Below are positions 16,048 to 25,701 of a DNA stretch of 64,000 bases, one piece after another (positions within the stretch are counted from its first letter, which is position 1; each line of letters begins with the position of its first letter). The DNA comes from Rhodobacter sp. (lineage in GTDB: Bacteria; Pseudomonadota; Alphaproteobacteria; Rhodobacterales; Rhodobacteraceae). The translations under genes and the position numbers were made by a program. A model generated the notes under the pieces. That model was not told the DNA's origin. It was given only the letters and a program-made list of their open reading frames with translations, and ran no database searches. The DNA lies in NCBI GenBank assembly GCA_027484145.1, contig JAIXUH010000026.1, positions 248,001-312,000 of the forward strand, in the 5' to 3' direction.

Positions 16048-17006
16048 ACCATCACCTCGGCTGCGCGTTTGCCCCGATCTGCCCGCAGGTTGCGCGCGAG
16101 CAGGTCCATGCAGGCCATGCGGACGGCCACGCCCATTTCGACCTGTTCCTGAATGACGGAACGGTTGATGTCATCGGCCAACTCACCGTCAATCTCGACC
16201 CCGCGGTTCATCGGGCCGGGGTGCATCACGATGGCGTCAGGCTTGGCATGGCTCAGCTTTTCAGCGTCCAGACCAAAGCGGTGATAGTATTCGCGCTCTG
16301 ACGGGATAAAGCCGCCGTCCATGCGTTCCTTCTGCAGGCGCAGCATCATGACCACGTCTGCCCCCTCCAGCCCCTTGCGCATGTCATCATAAAGCTCGCA
16401 GCCAAACTCCTGCACGCCTGAGGGCATCAAGGTGGGCGGGGCGATCAGGCGGATGCGGTTTTCCATCTTTCCCAGCAGAATCAAGTTGCTGCGCGCCACG
16501 CGGCTGTGGGCAATGTCACCGCAGATGGCCACAGTCAGCCGCTGGATGCGGCCCTTGGCCCGGCGGATGGTCAGTGCATCCAAAAGCGCCTGCGTGGGGT
16601 GTTCGTGCCGCCCGTCGCCTGCGTTCAGCACCGCACAATTCACCTTTGACGCCAGCAGGTTGACCGCCCCGCTGGACGGATGGCGCACGACCAGCAGGTC
16701 AGGATGCATGGCGTTCAGCGTCAGCGCCGTATCGATCAGCGTCTCGCCCTTTTTCACCGAGGATTGCGCGACGGCCATGTTCATCACATCGGCCCCCATC
16801 CGCTTGCCCGCCAGTTCGAAACTGGCCTGCGTGCGGGTGGAGTTTTCGAAGAACATGTTGATCTGGGTCATCCCCGCCAGCGTGTCCGATTGCTTGACGG
16901 TGCGGCGGTTCAGGTCAACGTAGCGGTCGGCCAGATCAAGGACCGTCACGATTTCCTGCGGCGACAGATGCTCGATCCCCAGAAGGTGGCGCGCGCGGAA
17001 GATCAT
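16044..17006 (-). CDS. pyrB: Aspartate carbamoyltransferase catalytic subunit
   Basis: The 320-residue enzyme condenses carbamoyl phosphate and aspartate in pyrimidine synthesis. The carbamoyl-phosphate motif [20 protein letters not shown], the [10 protein letters not shown] motif, and [13 protein letters not shown] are all intact. ATG 17006 is preceded by GGAGAAT and gives the usual start [15 protein letters not shown]. It heads a minus-strand unit of seven genes running to about 11637, most of them overlapping or touching. The dihydroorotase-like protein three genes on is the likely structural partner. It is divergent from the uracil-DNA glycosylase gene across 112 bases. Confidence 0.96.
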   Translation of the reverse strand: MIFRARHLLGIEHLSPQEIVTVLDLADRYVDLNRRTVKQSDTLAGMTQINMFFENSTRTQASFELAGKRMGADVMNMAVAQSSVKKGETLIDTALTLNAMHPDLLVVRHPSSGAVNLLASKVNCAVLNAGDGRHEHPTQALLDALTIRRAKGRIQRLTVAICGDIAHSRVARSNLILLGKMENRIRLIAPPTLMPSGVQEFGCELYDDMRKGLEGADVVMMLRLQKERMDGGFIPSEREYYHRFGLDAEKLSHAKPDAIVMHPGPMNRGVEIDGELADDINRSVIQEQVEMGVAVRMACMDLLARNLRADRGKRAAEVMV

Positions 17007-17118
17007 GGCATTCTCCTGCCCGGTGGGTTCATCGCGCTTATGCCAAAGCCTGTCGCGGTGGGCAATGCAATAGGGCGCACCCTTGCGGCGCGGCGGTGGC
17101 GGCCCTAGCGTGGCAGCC

Positions 17119-17961
17119 ATGGGAATCGCCACCGACATCGCAAGCGACTGGCACGCCGCCTTGGCCGCGTTGGCGTGGCAGCATGAGCTTGGCGTCGAAG
17201 ATGTCGTGCTGGATGCACCGCTGAACCGCTATCAATTGCCCGAACCGGCAAAGACAGCACCACCGCCAGTTCCGGTTGCAATGGGTGCTGCACCCGCGCC
17301 GCGTGCCCCGTCCCGCCCCAATGTCGCGCCCGTGGAAACGCCGCCCCCCGCAGCAGATGCCGTGGCCGAGGCGCGTCAGTTTGCCGCCCGCGCCACGACG
17401 CTGGATAGTCTGCGCGATGCTTTGGCAGCGTTTGATCTGTGCGATCTGAAAAAGGGTGCACGCAATCTGGTGTTCGCAGATGGCAACCCAGAGGCGCGGG
17501 TGCTGATCCTGGGCGAAGCGCCGGGCCGGGATGAGGATATGGAAGGTCTGCCCTTTGTGGGCCGTGCTGGCATGTTGCTGGACCGGATGTTTGCCGCCAT
17601 CGGGCTGTCCCGGCACAGCCCCGATTCCGAGGCGGCGCTTTACATCACCAACGTCATGCCGTGGCGCCCGCCCGGCAACCGCGACCCCGAACCCGCCGAG
17701 ATCGCCATGATGCGCCCGTTTGTTGCGCGTCACATCGAACTGGCCGATCCCGAGGTGATCGTGGTCATGGGCAACACACCCTTGGTGGCCCTGACGGGCG
17801 AGCGCGGCATTTTGCGGGCGCGGGGCAACTGGACGACTGCGCTGAACAAGCCGCTGCTGCCAATGACCCACCCCGCCTATCTGCTGCGCAACCCCGCGGC
17901 CAAGCGTGAAGCCTGGGCCGACCTGCTGACGCTTCAGGCGCGGCTCAAGGGGCAGCGGTGA
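17119..17961 (+). CDS. Uracil-DNA glycosylase, family 4-like, without full Fe-S ligands
   Basis: The 280-residue protein has a Pro/Ala-rich N-terminal linker to about residue 85 and then a family 4-type glycosylase domain: motif [11 protein letters not shown] (about 131-140), [23 protein letters not shown], and motif [12 protein letters not shown]. It removes uracil from DNA to start base-excision repair. Family 4 enzymes of thermophiles use four cysteines to hold an Fe-S cluster; here only C108 is left, while the VKCRPP cysteine is W182 and the following one is Met. ATG 17119 is used. A LysE exporter and moaB follow closely. Confidence 0.88.
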   Translation: MGIATDIASDWHAALAALAWQHELGVEDVVLDAPLNRYQLPEPAKTAPPPVPVAMGAAPAPRAPSRPNVAPVETPPPAADAVAEARQFAARATTLDSLRDALAAFDLCDLKKGARNLVFADGNPEARVLILGEAPGRDEDMEGLPFVGRAGMLLDRMFAAIGLSRHSPDSEAALYITNVMPWRPPGNRDPEPAEIAMMRPFVARHIELADPEVIVVMGNTPLVALTGERGILRARGNWTTALNKPLLPMTHPAYLLRNPAAKREAWADLLTLQARLKGQR

Positions 17962-17971
17962 GGGGGCCGCG

Positions 17972-18604
17972 GTGATCTGGCCGGTTGACCCCCTTGTGCT
18001 GTTGGCTTTTGCGCCAGCCGCCCTTGCGCTGAACCTGACGCCGGGGGCGGACATGCTGTTCTGCCTTGGTCAGGGGCTGAACTCTGGCCCGCGCGCTGCG
18101 ATGGCGGCGAATTTCGGCATCGCCGTGGGGGGGCTTGTGCACACGCTGCTGGCCGGTCTTGGGCTGGGCGCGCTGGTGGCCGCGCACCCGCTGGCGTTTG
18201 ATGTCATCCGCTGGGTCGGGGTCGGGTATCTGCTGTGGCTGGCGGTGCAGTCGCTGCGCGCGCCGGTTCTGGGGCCGGATGCGGCAGGGCAGGGGCGTGC
18301 CCCATGGCGGGCCTTTCGTGATGCGCTTTTGGTTAACCTACTGAATCCCAAGGTGATCCTGTTCATTCTTGCCTTTTTGCCGCAATTCGTGGATCCGGCC
18401 CGCCCGGTCTTGCCGCAGTTTGTGACCCTTGGGCTGGTGTTCTGTCTGGGCGGGCTTTTGGTGAATGGCCTTGTCGGCGGCTTTGCGGGCAGCATCGGCC
18501 GCAGGTTGGCGCGGTCTGAAACGGCAGCGCGGTGGCTAGGTCGGGTAAGCGCGGGGGTTTTTGCGGCTTTGGCGCTGCGGTTGGCGCTGGTGCAAAAGGG
18601 GTAA
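17972..18604 (+). CDS. LysE/RhtB family amino-acid exporter
   Basis: A 210-residue membrane protein with six hydrophobic segments. The N-terminal FAPAALALNLTPGADMLFC contains the LxPGP-like signature of the LysE/RhtB family (NLTPGAD), and LLVNLLNPKVILFILAFLP is the second conserved stretch. Such proteins export amino acids or their analogues by proton antiport. The start is GTG 17972, with GAGGGGG five bases upstream directly after the glycosylase stop. Substrate cannot be told from the sequence. Confidence 0.9.
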   Translation: MIWPVDPLVLLAFAPAALALNLTPGADMLFCLGQGLNSGPRAAMAANFGIAVGGLVHTLLAGLGLGALVAAHPLAFDVIRWVGVGYLLWLAVQSLRAPVLGPDAAGQGRAPWRAFRDALLVNLLNPKVILFILAFLPQFVDPARPVLPQFVTLGLVFCLGGLLVNGLVGGFAGSIGRRLARSETAARWLGRVSAGVFAALALRLALVQKG

Positions 18605-18607
18605 GGC

Positions 18608-19150
18608 ATGAGCCGGATTGACGAGACGAAAGACTTTATCCCCGTCCGCATTGCGGTGCTGACGGTATCCGACACCCGCAGCGCCGCCGATGACAGGTCC
18701 GGCGATACCTTGGTGGAACGGCTGACCGGGGCCGGGCACCTGCTGGCCGCGCGCGGCATTGTGCAGGATGACCGGGCCGAGATTGCCGCGCGCCTGAGGA
18801 CGTGGATTTCCGACCCTGCGGTGGATGTGATCCTGACCACGGGCGGCACGGGGCTGACCGGGCGCGATGTGACCGTCGAAGCGCACCGCGATGTCTATGA
18901 AAAAGAGATCGAAGCCTTTGGCACGGTGTTCACCATCGTCAGCATGCAAAAGATCGGTACATCAGCCGTGCAAAGCCGGGCTTGTGGGGGCGTAGCGGGC
19001 GGGACCTATCTGTTTGCCCTGCCCGGCAGCCCCGGCGCCTGCCGCGATGCCTGGGACGAGATTCTGGTCTGGCAGTTGGACTATCGCCATCGGCCGTGCA
19101 ATTTCGTGGAAATTTTCCCCCGGCTGGACGAACATCATCGCCGCAAGTAG
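18608..19150 (+). CDS. moaB: Molybdopterin adenylyltransferase-type protein MoaB
   Basis: The 180-residue protein belongs to the MoaB/Mog fold of molybdenum cofactor synthesis, which binds molybdopterin and ATP. The key motif TTGGTGLTGRDVT is near residue 80, and LPGSPGACRDAWDEIL is the C-terminal loop. ATG 18608 comes three bases after the LysE stop. No other molybdenum-cofactor gene is in the window. A modest TGTGGC/GCCACA hairpin (19200-19220) follows. Confidence 0.93.
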   Translation: MSRIDETKDFIPVRIAVLTVSDTRSAADDRSGDTLVERLTGAGHLLAARGIVQDDRAEIAARLRTWISDPAVDVILTTGGTGLTGRDVTVEAHRDVYEKEIEAFGTVFTIVSMQKIGTSAVQSRACGGVAGGTYLFALPGSPGACRDAWDEILVWQLDYRHRPCNFVEIFPRLDEHHRRK

Positions 19151-19259
19151 CGACGGAACCGACGGATTTCTGCGTTAGGCCTTAAACCTGTCACGTCTTT
19201 GTGGCTGGCTGGCGGCCACAGCAGGGTTAAGTCTGCGCGAAGATCATAGCGGAGTGGGT

Positions 19260-20756
19260 ATGAAGTTTCTGGCGCGATCCATGATGGGCCTGTTCCTTGC
19301 CGCGGTGACGGCGGGGCTGCTGGCGCTGGCCCTGCAACTGGTGGCGGGGGCCGTGCGGGACAGTATGGCACCCGGTGGCCCGCCCCAGCCTGCCCGCGAA
19401 CGCGTTGTGTCGGCCAATGTGGTGACCGTCACGTCGGGCCGGATTGTGCCCGACATGGTGGCCTTCGGAGAAATCCGCTCGCGCCGCACGCTGGACCTGC
19501 GCGCCGCGCGGGGGGGCCGCGTGATCGAGATTGCGCCCGGTTTCGAAGATGGCGCGGCGGTGCAGGCTGGGCAGGTGCTGGTGCGCCTTGATCCGGCAGA
19601 TGCCACATCCGCGCGCGATCTGGCGCAAGCCTCAGTCGCCGAGGCCGAGGCCGAGGTGCGCGATGCCGCGCGCGGCCTAACTTTGGCACGCGACGACCTT
19701 TCCGCCGCCGAAGCGCAGTTGGAATTGCGCCGTCAGGCCCTTGCCCGGCAAGAAGATCTGCAAACCCGCGGCGTGGGTTCGCCTGCCGCAGTGGAAACGG
19801 CAGCCCTTGCGCTGTCGTCGGAACAACAATCGGTGCTGTCGCGGCGGTCATCGCTGGCACAGGCTGAGGCGCGGGTGGATCAGGCGGCGTCGGCCTTGCA
19901 GCGCGGCCAGATCACGCTGGCCGAAAGCGAGCGTGCCTTGGCCGATACCGAGATTACCGCCAGCTTTGACGGGCGTCTGAACGGTGTGGCCGTGGTGCAG
20001 GGTGGCCTGATCGGAGCGAACGAATCCGTGGGCCAGATCATCGACCCTGACGCGTTGGAGGTTTCTTTCCGCCTGTCGACCGCGCAATTCGCGCGGCTGC
20101 TGGATGCGGGCGGTGATCTGATAGCCGCCCCTATCACCGTGCGGCTGGATGTTCTGGGCGCAGAGATCAGGGCGACCGGCATGGTGGAACGGGTGGGCGC
20201 GGCGGTGGGTGCGGGCTCGTCGGGCCGGGTGGTCTATGCCACGCTGTCGGGCGCGCGTGGCCTGCGGCCGGGCGATTTCGTGACGGTGATGATTGCGGAA
20301 CCCGCGCTGGACAATGTGGCGCGTCTGCCGGCCTTGGCGGTGAATGGCGACGGTCGGTTGCTGGTTCTGGGTGCCGAGGATCGGCTTGAGGAAGTGACGG
20401 TCGAAGTGCTGCGCCGTCAGGGCGATGATATTCTGGTGGATGCCCGTGCGATTTCCGGGCGTGAGGTCGTGGCCGAACGCTCACCCCTGCTGGGGGCAGG
20501 CATCCGGATCAAGCCGATCCGTGACAGCGACAATGCAGCAGCGCAGGCCGCAACGCCTCCTGCTGGGGTTACTCAGGCCAGTGCAGAAGAGGACTCGGTC
20601 GCACTGACCCCGGAACGGCGCGCGGAACTGATCGCTTATGTGACCAACAACACCCGCATGCCCGAGGACGCCAAGGCGCGCGTGCTGGAGCAGTTGGCGC
20701 AGGAAAAGGTGCCCGCGCAGGTGATCGCGCGGCTGGAATCACGGATGGGGGGCTAA
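19260..20756 (+). CDS. RND efflux periplasmic adaptor (HlyD/AcrA family)
   Basis: A 498-residue membrane-fusion protein: N-terminal membrane helix (residues 5-30), lipoyl/barrel-sandwich halves (RAARGGRVIEIAPGFEDG and ITASFDGRLNGVAVVQGG), a long alpha-helical hairpin between them rich in Ala/Glu/Arg (about residues 115-225), beta-barrel and membrane-proximal domains. The C-terminal 70 residues form an extra helical tail (TPERRAELIAYVTNN). It bridges the pump and an outer-membrane channel. ATG 19260 with GGAG five bases upstream. It overlaps in function with the pump gene that starts five bases after its stop; no TolC-type channel gene is near. Confidence 0.92.
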   Translation: MKFLARSMMGLFLAAVTAGLLALALQLVAGAVRDSMAPGGPPQPARERVVSANVVTVTSGRIVPDMVAFGEIRSRRTLDLRAARGGRVIEIAPGFEDGAAVQAGQVLVRLDPADATSARDLAQASVAEAEAEVRDAARGLTLARDDLSAAEAQLELRRQALARQEDLQTRGVGSPAAVETAALALSSEQQSVLSRRSSLAQAEARVDQAASALQRGQITLAESERALADTEITASFDGRLNGVAVVQGGLIGANESVGQIIDPDALEVSFRLSTAQFARLLDAGGDLIAAPITVRLDVLGAEIRATGMVERVGAAVGAGSSGRVVYATLSGARGLRPGDFVTVMIAEPALDNVARLPALAVNGDGRLLVLGAEDRLEEVTVEVLRRQGDDILVDARAISGREVVAERSPLLGAGIRIKPIRDSDNAAAQAATPPAGVTQASAEEDSVALTPERRAELIAYVTNNTRMPEDAKARVLEQLAQEKVPAQVIARLESRMGG

Positions 20757-20760
20757 GGCC

Positions 20761-23700
20761 ATGGCCGCGCACCGCGATCTGGGAAAAGCGACGGGCTTCA
20801 TTTCGTACTTCGTGCGGCATCGCACGCTGGCGAACCTTGTGCTGATCCTGATGATCGTGGCGGGCCTTGCCGCCGCCAGCCGCATCCGCGCGCAGTATTT
20901 TCCGGATGTCGTCATATCAGAAGTATCGGTCCAGATCCGGTGGGATGGCGCGGGTGCCGAAGATGTGGACCGCGCCATTGTTCAGGTGCTGGAACCTGCG
21001 CTGCTGACGGTGGAAGGGGTCACCGATGCGACATCCGTCGCACGCGAAGGCAGCGCCCGGATTGATCTGGAGTTTGAGCCGGGCAAGGACCTTTCGCAGG
21101 CCACCGAAGATGTGCAGACGGCTGTTGGCGCCGTCAACAACCTGCCGTCCGAGGCGGAAGACCCCGTGATCCGCCGCACGCAATGGCGTGATCAGGTGAC
21201 GGATGTGGTGATCACCGGGCCGGTGGGTGTGGACCAGTTGGCGCGGTTTGCCGATGAATTCACTGGCCGTCTGTTTCAGGCCGGGGTCACGCGCACCACG
21301 ATTCGCGGGCTGGCCGATCCGGTGACACTGGTCGAGGTGCCGTCCGTCGCGCTGATCCGCTATGACGTGACCATGCGCGAGATTTCGGCGGCGATTGCGA
21401 CGGCGGTCAATTCATCGCCCGCTGGTGATGTGGGCGACGGATCGGCACGGGTGCGCACGGGCACCGAACAGCGCAGCGCGGCGGAACTGTCGGCCTTGGT
21501 GCTGCGAAGCCTGCCAGACGGCACCAAGTTGACCGTCGGTGACATTGCCACCATCACCGTGCAGGGCGTCGACAGCGGACGCGCCGCCTATGTCGGGGAA
21601 AACCCGGCCATGACCATCCGGGTGGACCGCAACGCCGAAGGCGACGCGATCCGCATGCAGACGGCGGTCGAAGAGGTTGCGGCCGACATGCAGCTTGGCC
21701 TGCCGCCGGGGGTGACGGTTGACCTTGTCCGCGCCCGCGCGGAAGAGATTACCGACCGTCTGAACCTGTTGCTGGTCGATGGGTTGCAGGGGTTGGCGCT
21801 TGTGGTGCTGTTCCTGTTCCTGTTCCTGAATGCCCGCACTGCATTTTGGGTGGCGATGGGGATTCCCATTGCCACGCTGGCTGCCCTTGCGGTGATGTTT
21901 CTGGCGGGGATGACCGTCAACATGATCTCGCTGTTCGCGCTGATCCTGATGCTGGGGGTGATCTGCGATGATGCCATCGTGGTCAGCGAACACGCCGATT
22001 TCCGCGCCCGCACGCTGGGCGAAGACCCGCTGACCGCTGCCGAAACGGCGGCGCGCAACATGGCGCCGGCGGTCATGGCATCCACCATGACGACCATCAT
22101 CGCGTTCTTTGGGCTGGTGGCGATTGGCGGGCGGTTTGGCGATCTGATCGTCGATATCCCCTATACCGTGATCGCGGTCATGCTGGCCAGTCTGGTGGAC
22201 TGCTTTCTGATTTTGCCGAACCACATGGTGCATGCCATTGCCAAGTCGCAGGAAAAGCACTGGTATGACTGGCCTTCACGTCAGGTGAACCGCGGCATGG
22301 ACTGGTTTCAGGTGCGGGTGATGAAGCCCCTGATGCGCTTTGTCCTTGTGGCGCGCTATCCGGTTCTGGCGGCGGCACTGGTGGCGCTTGCCTTTCAGGC
22401 GGCGTTGTTCATCCGGGGCGATGTGCCATTCCGGTTCTTCAATGCGCCTGAACAGGCGGCGGTGACGGGCAACTTCTCGATGCTGCCGGGGGCGGACCGC
22501 GACGATACGATGGCCATGATGCGCGAATTGCAGCGGGCATCCGAAGTGGTCGCCGCGCGGCTGGAAGAAGAACACGGGGTGGCCCCGATCCTGTTTGCCA
22601 TGGCGGAAATCGGTGGCAATGCCGGGCGTGGCCTTGCCGGGGCGGATGGCAAGGATGCCGATCTGCTGGGGTCCATCGCGATTGATCTGGTGAACCCCGA
22701 CCTGCGGCCCTATTCCAGTTTCGAATTCGTCAGCGCCCTGCAAGAGGAAGTGCGCGCGCACCCCTTGATGGAGGAGTTGTCGTTCCGCGGTGGCCGCTAT
22801 GGCCCCGGCGGTGACGCGCTGTCGATAGACCTGTTCGGGGCATCGGCGGATGAGTTGAAGACAGCCGCCGAGGCGTTGAAAACCCGATTGGCGTCGTTCC
22901 CCGAAGTGTCGGCGCTGGAGGACAGCCTTGCCTATGACAAGGAAGAACTGGTCCTGAACCTGACGCCGATGGGGCAGGCCATGGGCTTTGCCATTGATGA
23001 TCTGGGCACCACCCTGCGGGACCGGCTGAACGGTATCGAGGCCGCCACTTATCCTGATGGCCCACGCAGTGCGACGATCCGGGTGGAACTGCCGAAAAGT
23101 GAACTGACGGCCGATTTTCTGGAACGCACGCTGATGCGCGCCGCAGATGGCAGTTATGTGCCCTTGGCAGATATCGTGACCGTGCGGCGCGAGGCTGGGT
23201 TTTCGACGATCCGGCGCGAAAATGGCCTGCGCATCGTGACCGTTTCGGGCGATCTGGCCGAGGACAACCCGACCCGCGCCGCCGAAATTCAGGAAACCAT
23301 CCGCACCGAGATTTTGCCGGAACTGGAGCAAGAGTTTGGCATTGCCACCCGGCAAGGTGGTCTGGTGGAACAAGAGCGCGAGTTTCTGGGCGACGCGGGC
23401 ATTGCGCTGATCATCTGTCTGACCGGCATCTACATCTGTCTGGCATGGGTCTTTGCCAGCTGGACGCGGCCTTTGGTGGTGATGTCGGTCATTCCTTTTG
23501 GGATGATCGGGGCGATCTGGGGGCATTACGTCTGGGGGGTGCCGCTGTCGCTGTTTTCCATCGTGGGGATGATCGGCATGTCGGGCATCATCGTGAACGA
23601 TGCCATCGTTCTGGTGGATACCATCGACGAATATTCTGAAAAGCGCGGTTTGTTCCCGGCAATTGTGGATGGCGTGTCTGACCGTTTGCGACCGGTGTTG

Positions 23701-24177
23701 TTGACCACGCTGACCACGGTTCTGGGCCTTGGGCCGCTGTTGTATCAGGAAAGCGCGCAGGCCGAATTCCTGAAACCGACCGTCATCACCATGTCTTATG
23801 GTCTGGGCGTTGGAATGTTCCTTGTGCTGTTGGTCGTGCCTGCCATGCGGGCGGTGCAGTCTGACCTTGGGCGCATGTTCATGGCGCTGCACCGGGGTCT
23901 GCGCCGCGGGCCACGGCGGGCAGTGCGGCTGGCAACGGCGATTGTCGTGGTGCTGTTTGCCCTGACCATGGCGCCGGTCCTGGTGCTGGGCGCCATTCCG
24001 GGCTGGATCGTTGCAGTGGTGCCTGCCTTGGCGCAAGCGACGCCGATGATTGCCTTTGGCCTGTTCGTGGCGCTGTCCGGGGTGGTTGCGGCAACGGGGT
24101 ATGTTGCCGCGCGACTAAGCCTGCGTGGCAAGCCGGCCCGTCCGGCGGCGCCCGACGGCGCTGCATCGCTGGAATAG
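20761..24177 (+). CDS. RND efflux transporter (AcrB/MdtF-type)
   Basis: A 1138-residue proton-driven pump with two repeats of six membrane helices separated by large periplasmic loops. The first transmembrane set has GVICDDAIVVSEHADFR, in which paired aspartates match the proton-relay Asp pair of AcrB, and the second has SGIIVNDAIVLVDTIDEY. It is about 100 residues longer than AcrB at the C-terminus, which ends with two extra hydrophobic segments. With the adaptor just upstream it forms an efflux pump of unknown substrate. No local regulator is present. Confidence 0.94.
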   Translation: MAAHRDLGKATGFISYFVRHRTLANLVLILMIVAGLAAASRIRAQYFPDVVISEVSVQIRWDGAGAEDVDRAIVQVLEPALLTVEGVTDATSVAREGSARIDLEFEPGKDLSQATEDVQTAVGAVNNLPSEAEDPVIRRTQWRDQVTDVVITGPVGVDQLARFADEFTGRLFQAGVTRTTIRGLADPVTLVEVPSVALIRYDVTMREISAAIATAVNSSPAGDVGDGSARVRTGTEQRSAAELSALVLRSLPDGTKLTVGDIATITVQGVDSGRAAYVGENPAMTIRVDRNAEGDAIRMQTAVEEVAADMQLGLPPGVTVDLVRARAEEITDRLNLLLVDGLQGLALVVLFLFLFLNARTAFWVAMGIPIATLAALAVMFLAGMTVNMISLFALILMLGVICDDAIVVSEHADFRARTLGEDPLTAAETAARNMAPAVMASTMTTIIAFFGLVAIGGRFGDLIVDIPYTVIAVMLASLVDCFLILPNHMVHAIAKSQEKHWYDWPSRQVNRGMDWFQVRVMKPLMRFVLVARYPVLAAALVALAFQAALFIRGDVPFRFFNAPEQAAVTGNFSMLPGADRDDTMAMMRELQRASEVVAARLEEEHGVAPILFAMAEIGGNAGRGLAGADGKDADLLGSIAIDLVNPDLRPYSSFEFVSALQEEVRAHPLMEELSFRGGRYGPGGDALSIDLFGASADELKTAAEALKTRLASFPEVSALEDSLAYDKEELVLNLTPMGQAMGFAIDDLGTTLRDRLNGIEAATYPDGPRSATIRVELPKSELTADFLERTLMRAADGSYVPLADIVTVRREAGFSTIRRENGLRIVTVSGDLAEDNPTRAAEIQETIRTEILPELEQEFGIATRQGGLVEQEREFLGDAGIALIICLTGIYICLAWVFASWTRPLVVMSVIPFGMIGAIWGHYVWGVPLSLFSIVGMIGMSGIIVNDAIVLVDTIDEYSEKRGLFPAIVDGVSDRLRPVLLTTLTTVLGLGPLLYQESAQAEFLKPTVITMSYGLGVGMFLVLLVVPAMRAVQSDLGRMFMALHRGLRRGPRRAVRLATAIVVVLFALTMAPVLVLGAIPGWIVAVVPALAQATPMIAFGLFVALSGVVAATGYVAARLSLRGKPARPAAPDGAASLE

Positions 24178-24181
24178 GCGG

Positions 24182-24991
24182 TTACGGCGACGGGCAGCCG
24201 CGAATTTCAACCGCGCGGCCCCCGCCACCGATGACGGTGACCGTCACACCGCCACGGTCCAGCGCAAAGGGCTGACCAGACGGGGGCACCATATCGACCA
24301 TTGCGGTCAGGCTGTTGCCGTCGCGTGTGACCATCGCCTCGGAAACCCAGACCCCCGCAATGCCGGATTCGACTGCGACAGCTTCGCTACGCCCTTGTGC
24401 GGGCAACTCCATCCTTGCGGTCAGGCGCAGGCCGTCCTTTATGGGTTCAACCTGACAGGCGATGTCTCCCAGCCCCGCCTCGCGCCCGGTGTCGGGGCGT
24501 GCCTTGAGCGCTGCCTTGATGGATGCATCCGGCGCGCCCGGCAGCGACAGGTCGGCCACAAGGTCAAGCTGCGCCGGCATGCAGATGTCTTTGCACACGC
24601 CCAGATCGACGCGCGCGCGCAGCACCACGGGGCGGTTGGGATCGGCGGCCAAAACCTCGATCGGCAAAACAAGTTCGTCGTGATAGCCGATGGTCTGCAA
24701 ACCGTTGGTATGAAACACCTCGGGCGAGGGCCAATGGAACCGCACCCCGGCAAGGTTTTCAGACCCCGACCAGTCAAAGCTGGGCGGAATGCCCGCATCA
24801 CCCGGTGCGCGCCAATAGGTTTTCCATTGCGGGGCAAGACGCAGGTGAACGGCCGCCATCCGCGTGCCCGGCGCGTCATCCCAGCCTTGCAGGATGGTGC
24901 CCTGCAAAACGTCAGATTGCGTCAGACCCTGCGCCAAAAGCGGTGCAGCATGACCAAGACAGGCAAGAACAAGGAGAGTGGCGCACTTCAT
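24182..24991 (-). CDS. Secreted DsbD N-terminal-like (ScsB-alpha type) protein
   Basis: A 269-residue exported protein: signal peptide (MKCATLLVLACLGHAAPLLAQ) then a single DsbD-N/ScsB-like immunoglobulin fold. The redox motif is VCKDICMPAQ, a CxxxC pair in the position of the reducing cysteines of ScsB. Segments WKTYWRAPGDAGIPPSFDW and FHTNGLQTIGYHDELVLP match this domain. The membrane DsbD-beta and thioredoxin-like domains are absent, so it must receive electrons from a separate membrane partner. It may serve periplasmic thiol or copper homeostasis. Start is ATG 24991; ATG 25003 is also in frame. Confidence 0.85.
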   Translation of the reverse strand: MKCATLLVLACLGHAAPLLAQGLTQSDVLQGTILQGWDDAPGTRMAAVHLRLAPQWKTYWRAPGDAGIPPSFDWSGSENLAGVRFHWPSPEVFHTNGLQTIGYHDELVLPIEVLAADPNRPVVLRARVDLGVCKDICMPAQLDLVADLSLPGAPDASIKAALKARPDTGREAGLGDIACQVEPIKDGLRLTARMELPAQGRSEAVAVESGIAGVWVSEAMVTRDGNSLTAMVDMVPPSGQPFALDRGGVTVTVIGGGGRAVEIRGCPSP

Positions 24992-25137
24992 GCAGCAGAA
25001 CATAGGTATGCGGCGTGAAATGGGAAGTCACAAAGACGGGAAGGTGCGGCCAGCAATCGCTCTTGAGGCAAAGCCGCATCAGCGCCATGTTGTCATGGAA
25101 CAGACATGAAATGGCGGGCAAAGGGGCGCGGCGGACG

Positions 25138-25692
25138 ATGGATCTGGGAGGCAGGCTTCTGGTCGCGATGCCCGGCATGGGCGATGCGCGGTTTGACCGC
25201 AGCGTGATTCTGCTCTGCGCGCATTCGGATGACGGTGCCATGGGCCTGATCGTGAACAAGCCCGCGCCGGACCTCAGCTTTTCGGGCCTGCTGGAGCATC
25301 TTGAGATCCCCCGGGTGCCGCAGGGGCGCGACATCAACGTGCATTTCGGCGGCCCGGTTGAACGGGGGCGCGGCTTTGTCCTGCATTCGGGCGATTATCC
25401 CGAGGGCCCGGCCACAATGCGGGTGCCGGGTGGTTACCGCATGACGGCAACACTTGATATTCTGGAGGCTTTGGCGCGGGGCGAAGGGCCGCGCGCCGCT
25501 CTGCTCGCCTTGGGCTATTCGGGGTGGGGGCCGGGGCAGTTGGAAGGCGAAATTCTGCGCAACGATTGGTTGGTGGCAGACGCGCCCGCCGATCTGGTCT
25601 TTGCGGCCAATGATGGCACCAAATGGGTGGCCGCCCTGAAACTGCTGGGAATCGACCCCCTGACCCTGTCACCTACGGCGGGGCGCGCCTGA
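25138..25692 (+). CDS. YqgE/AlgH family protein (UPF0301)
   Basis: A 184-residue protein of the YqgE/AlgH family, recognised by LLVAMPGMGDARFDRSVILL, GAMGLIVNKPAP and a late YSGWGPGQLEGEI. No reaction is established for the family. ATG 25138 gives MDLGGRLLVAMP, matching the E. coli N-terminus; ATG 25111 would add nine residues. It is divergent from the DsbD-N-like gene and convergent with ALDH16. Confidence 0.9.
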   Translation: MDLGGRLLVAMPGMGDARFDRSVILLCAHSDDGAMGLIVNKPAPDLSFSGLLEHLEIPRVPQGRDINVHFGGPVERGRGFVLHSGDYPEGPATMRVPGGYRMTATLDILEALARGEGPRAALLALGYSGWGPGQLEGEILRNDWLVADAPADLVFAANDGTKWVAALKLLGIDPLTLSPTAGRA

Positions 25693-25701
25693 ACGGCCCA
25701 C

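Noticed and set aside
22276-24036. A 586-codon open frame on the minus strand inside the RND pump gene
   Set aside because: It is a GC-rich antisense shadow; the translation is rich in His, Arg and Gln without any family motif, while the plus-strand frame is an unmistakable RND transporter.
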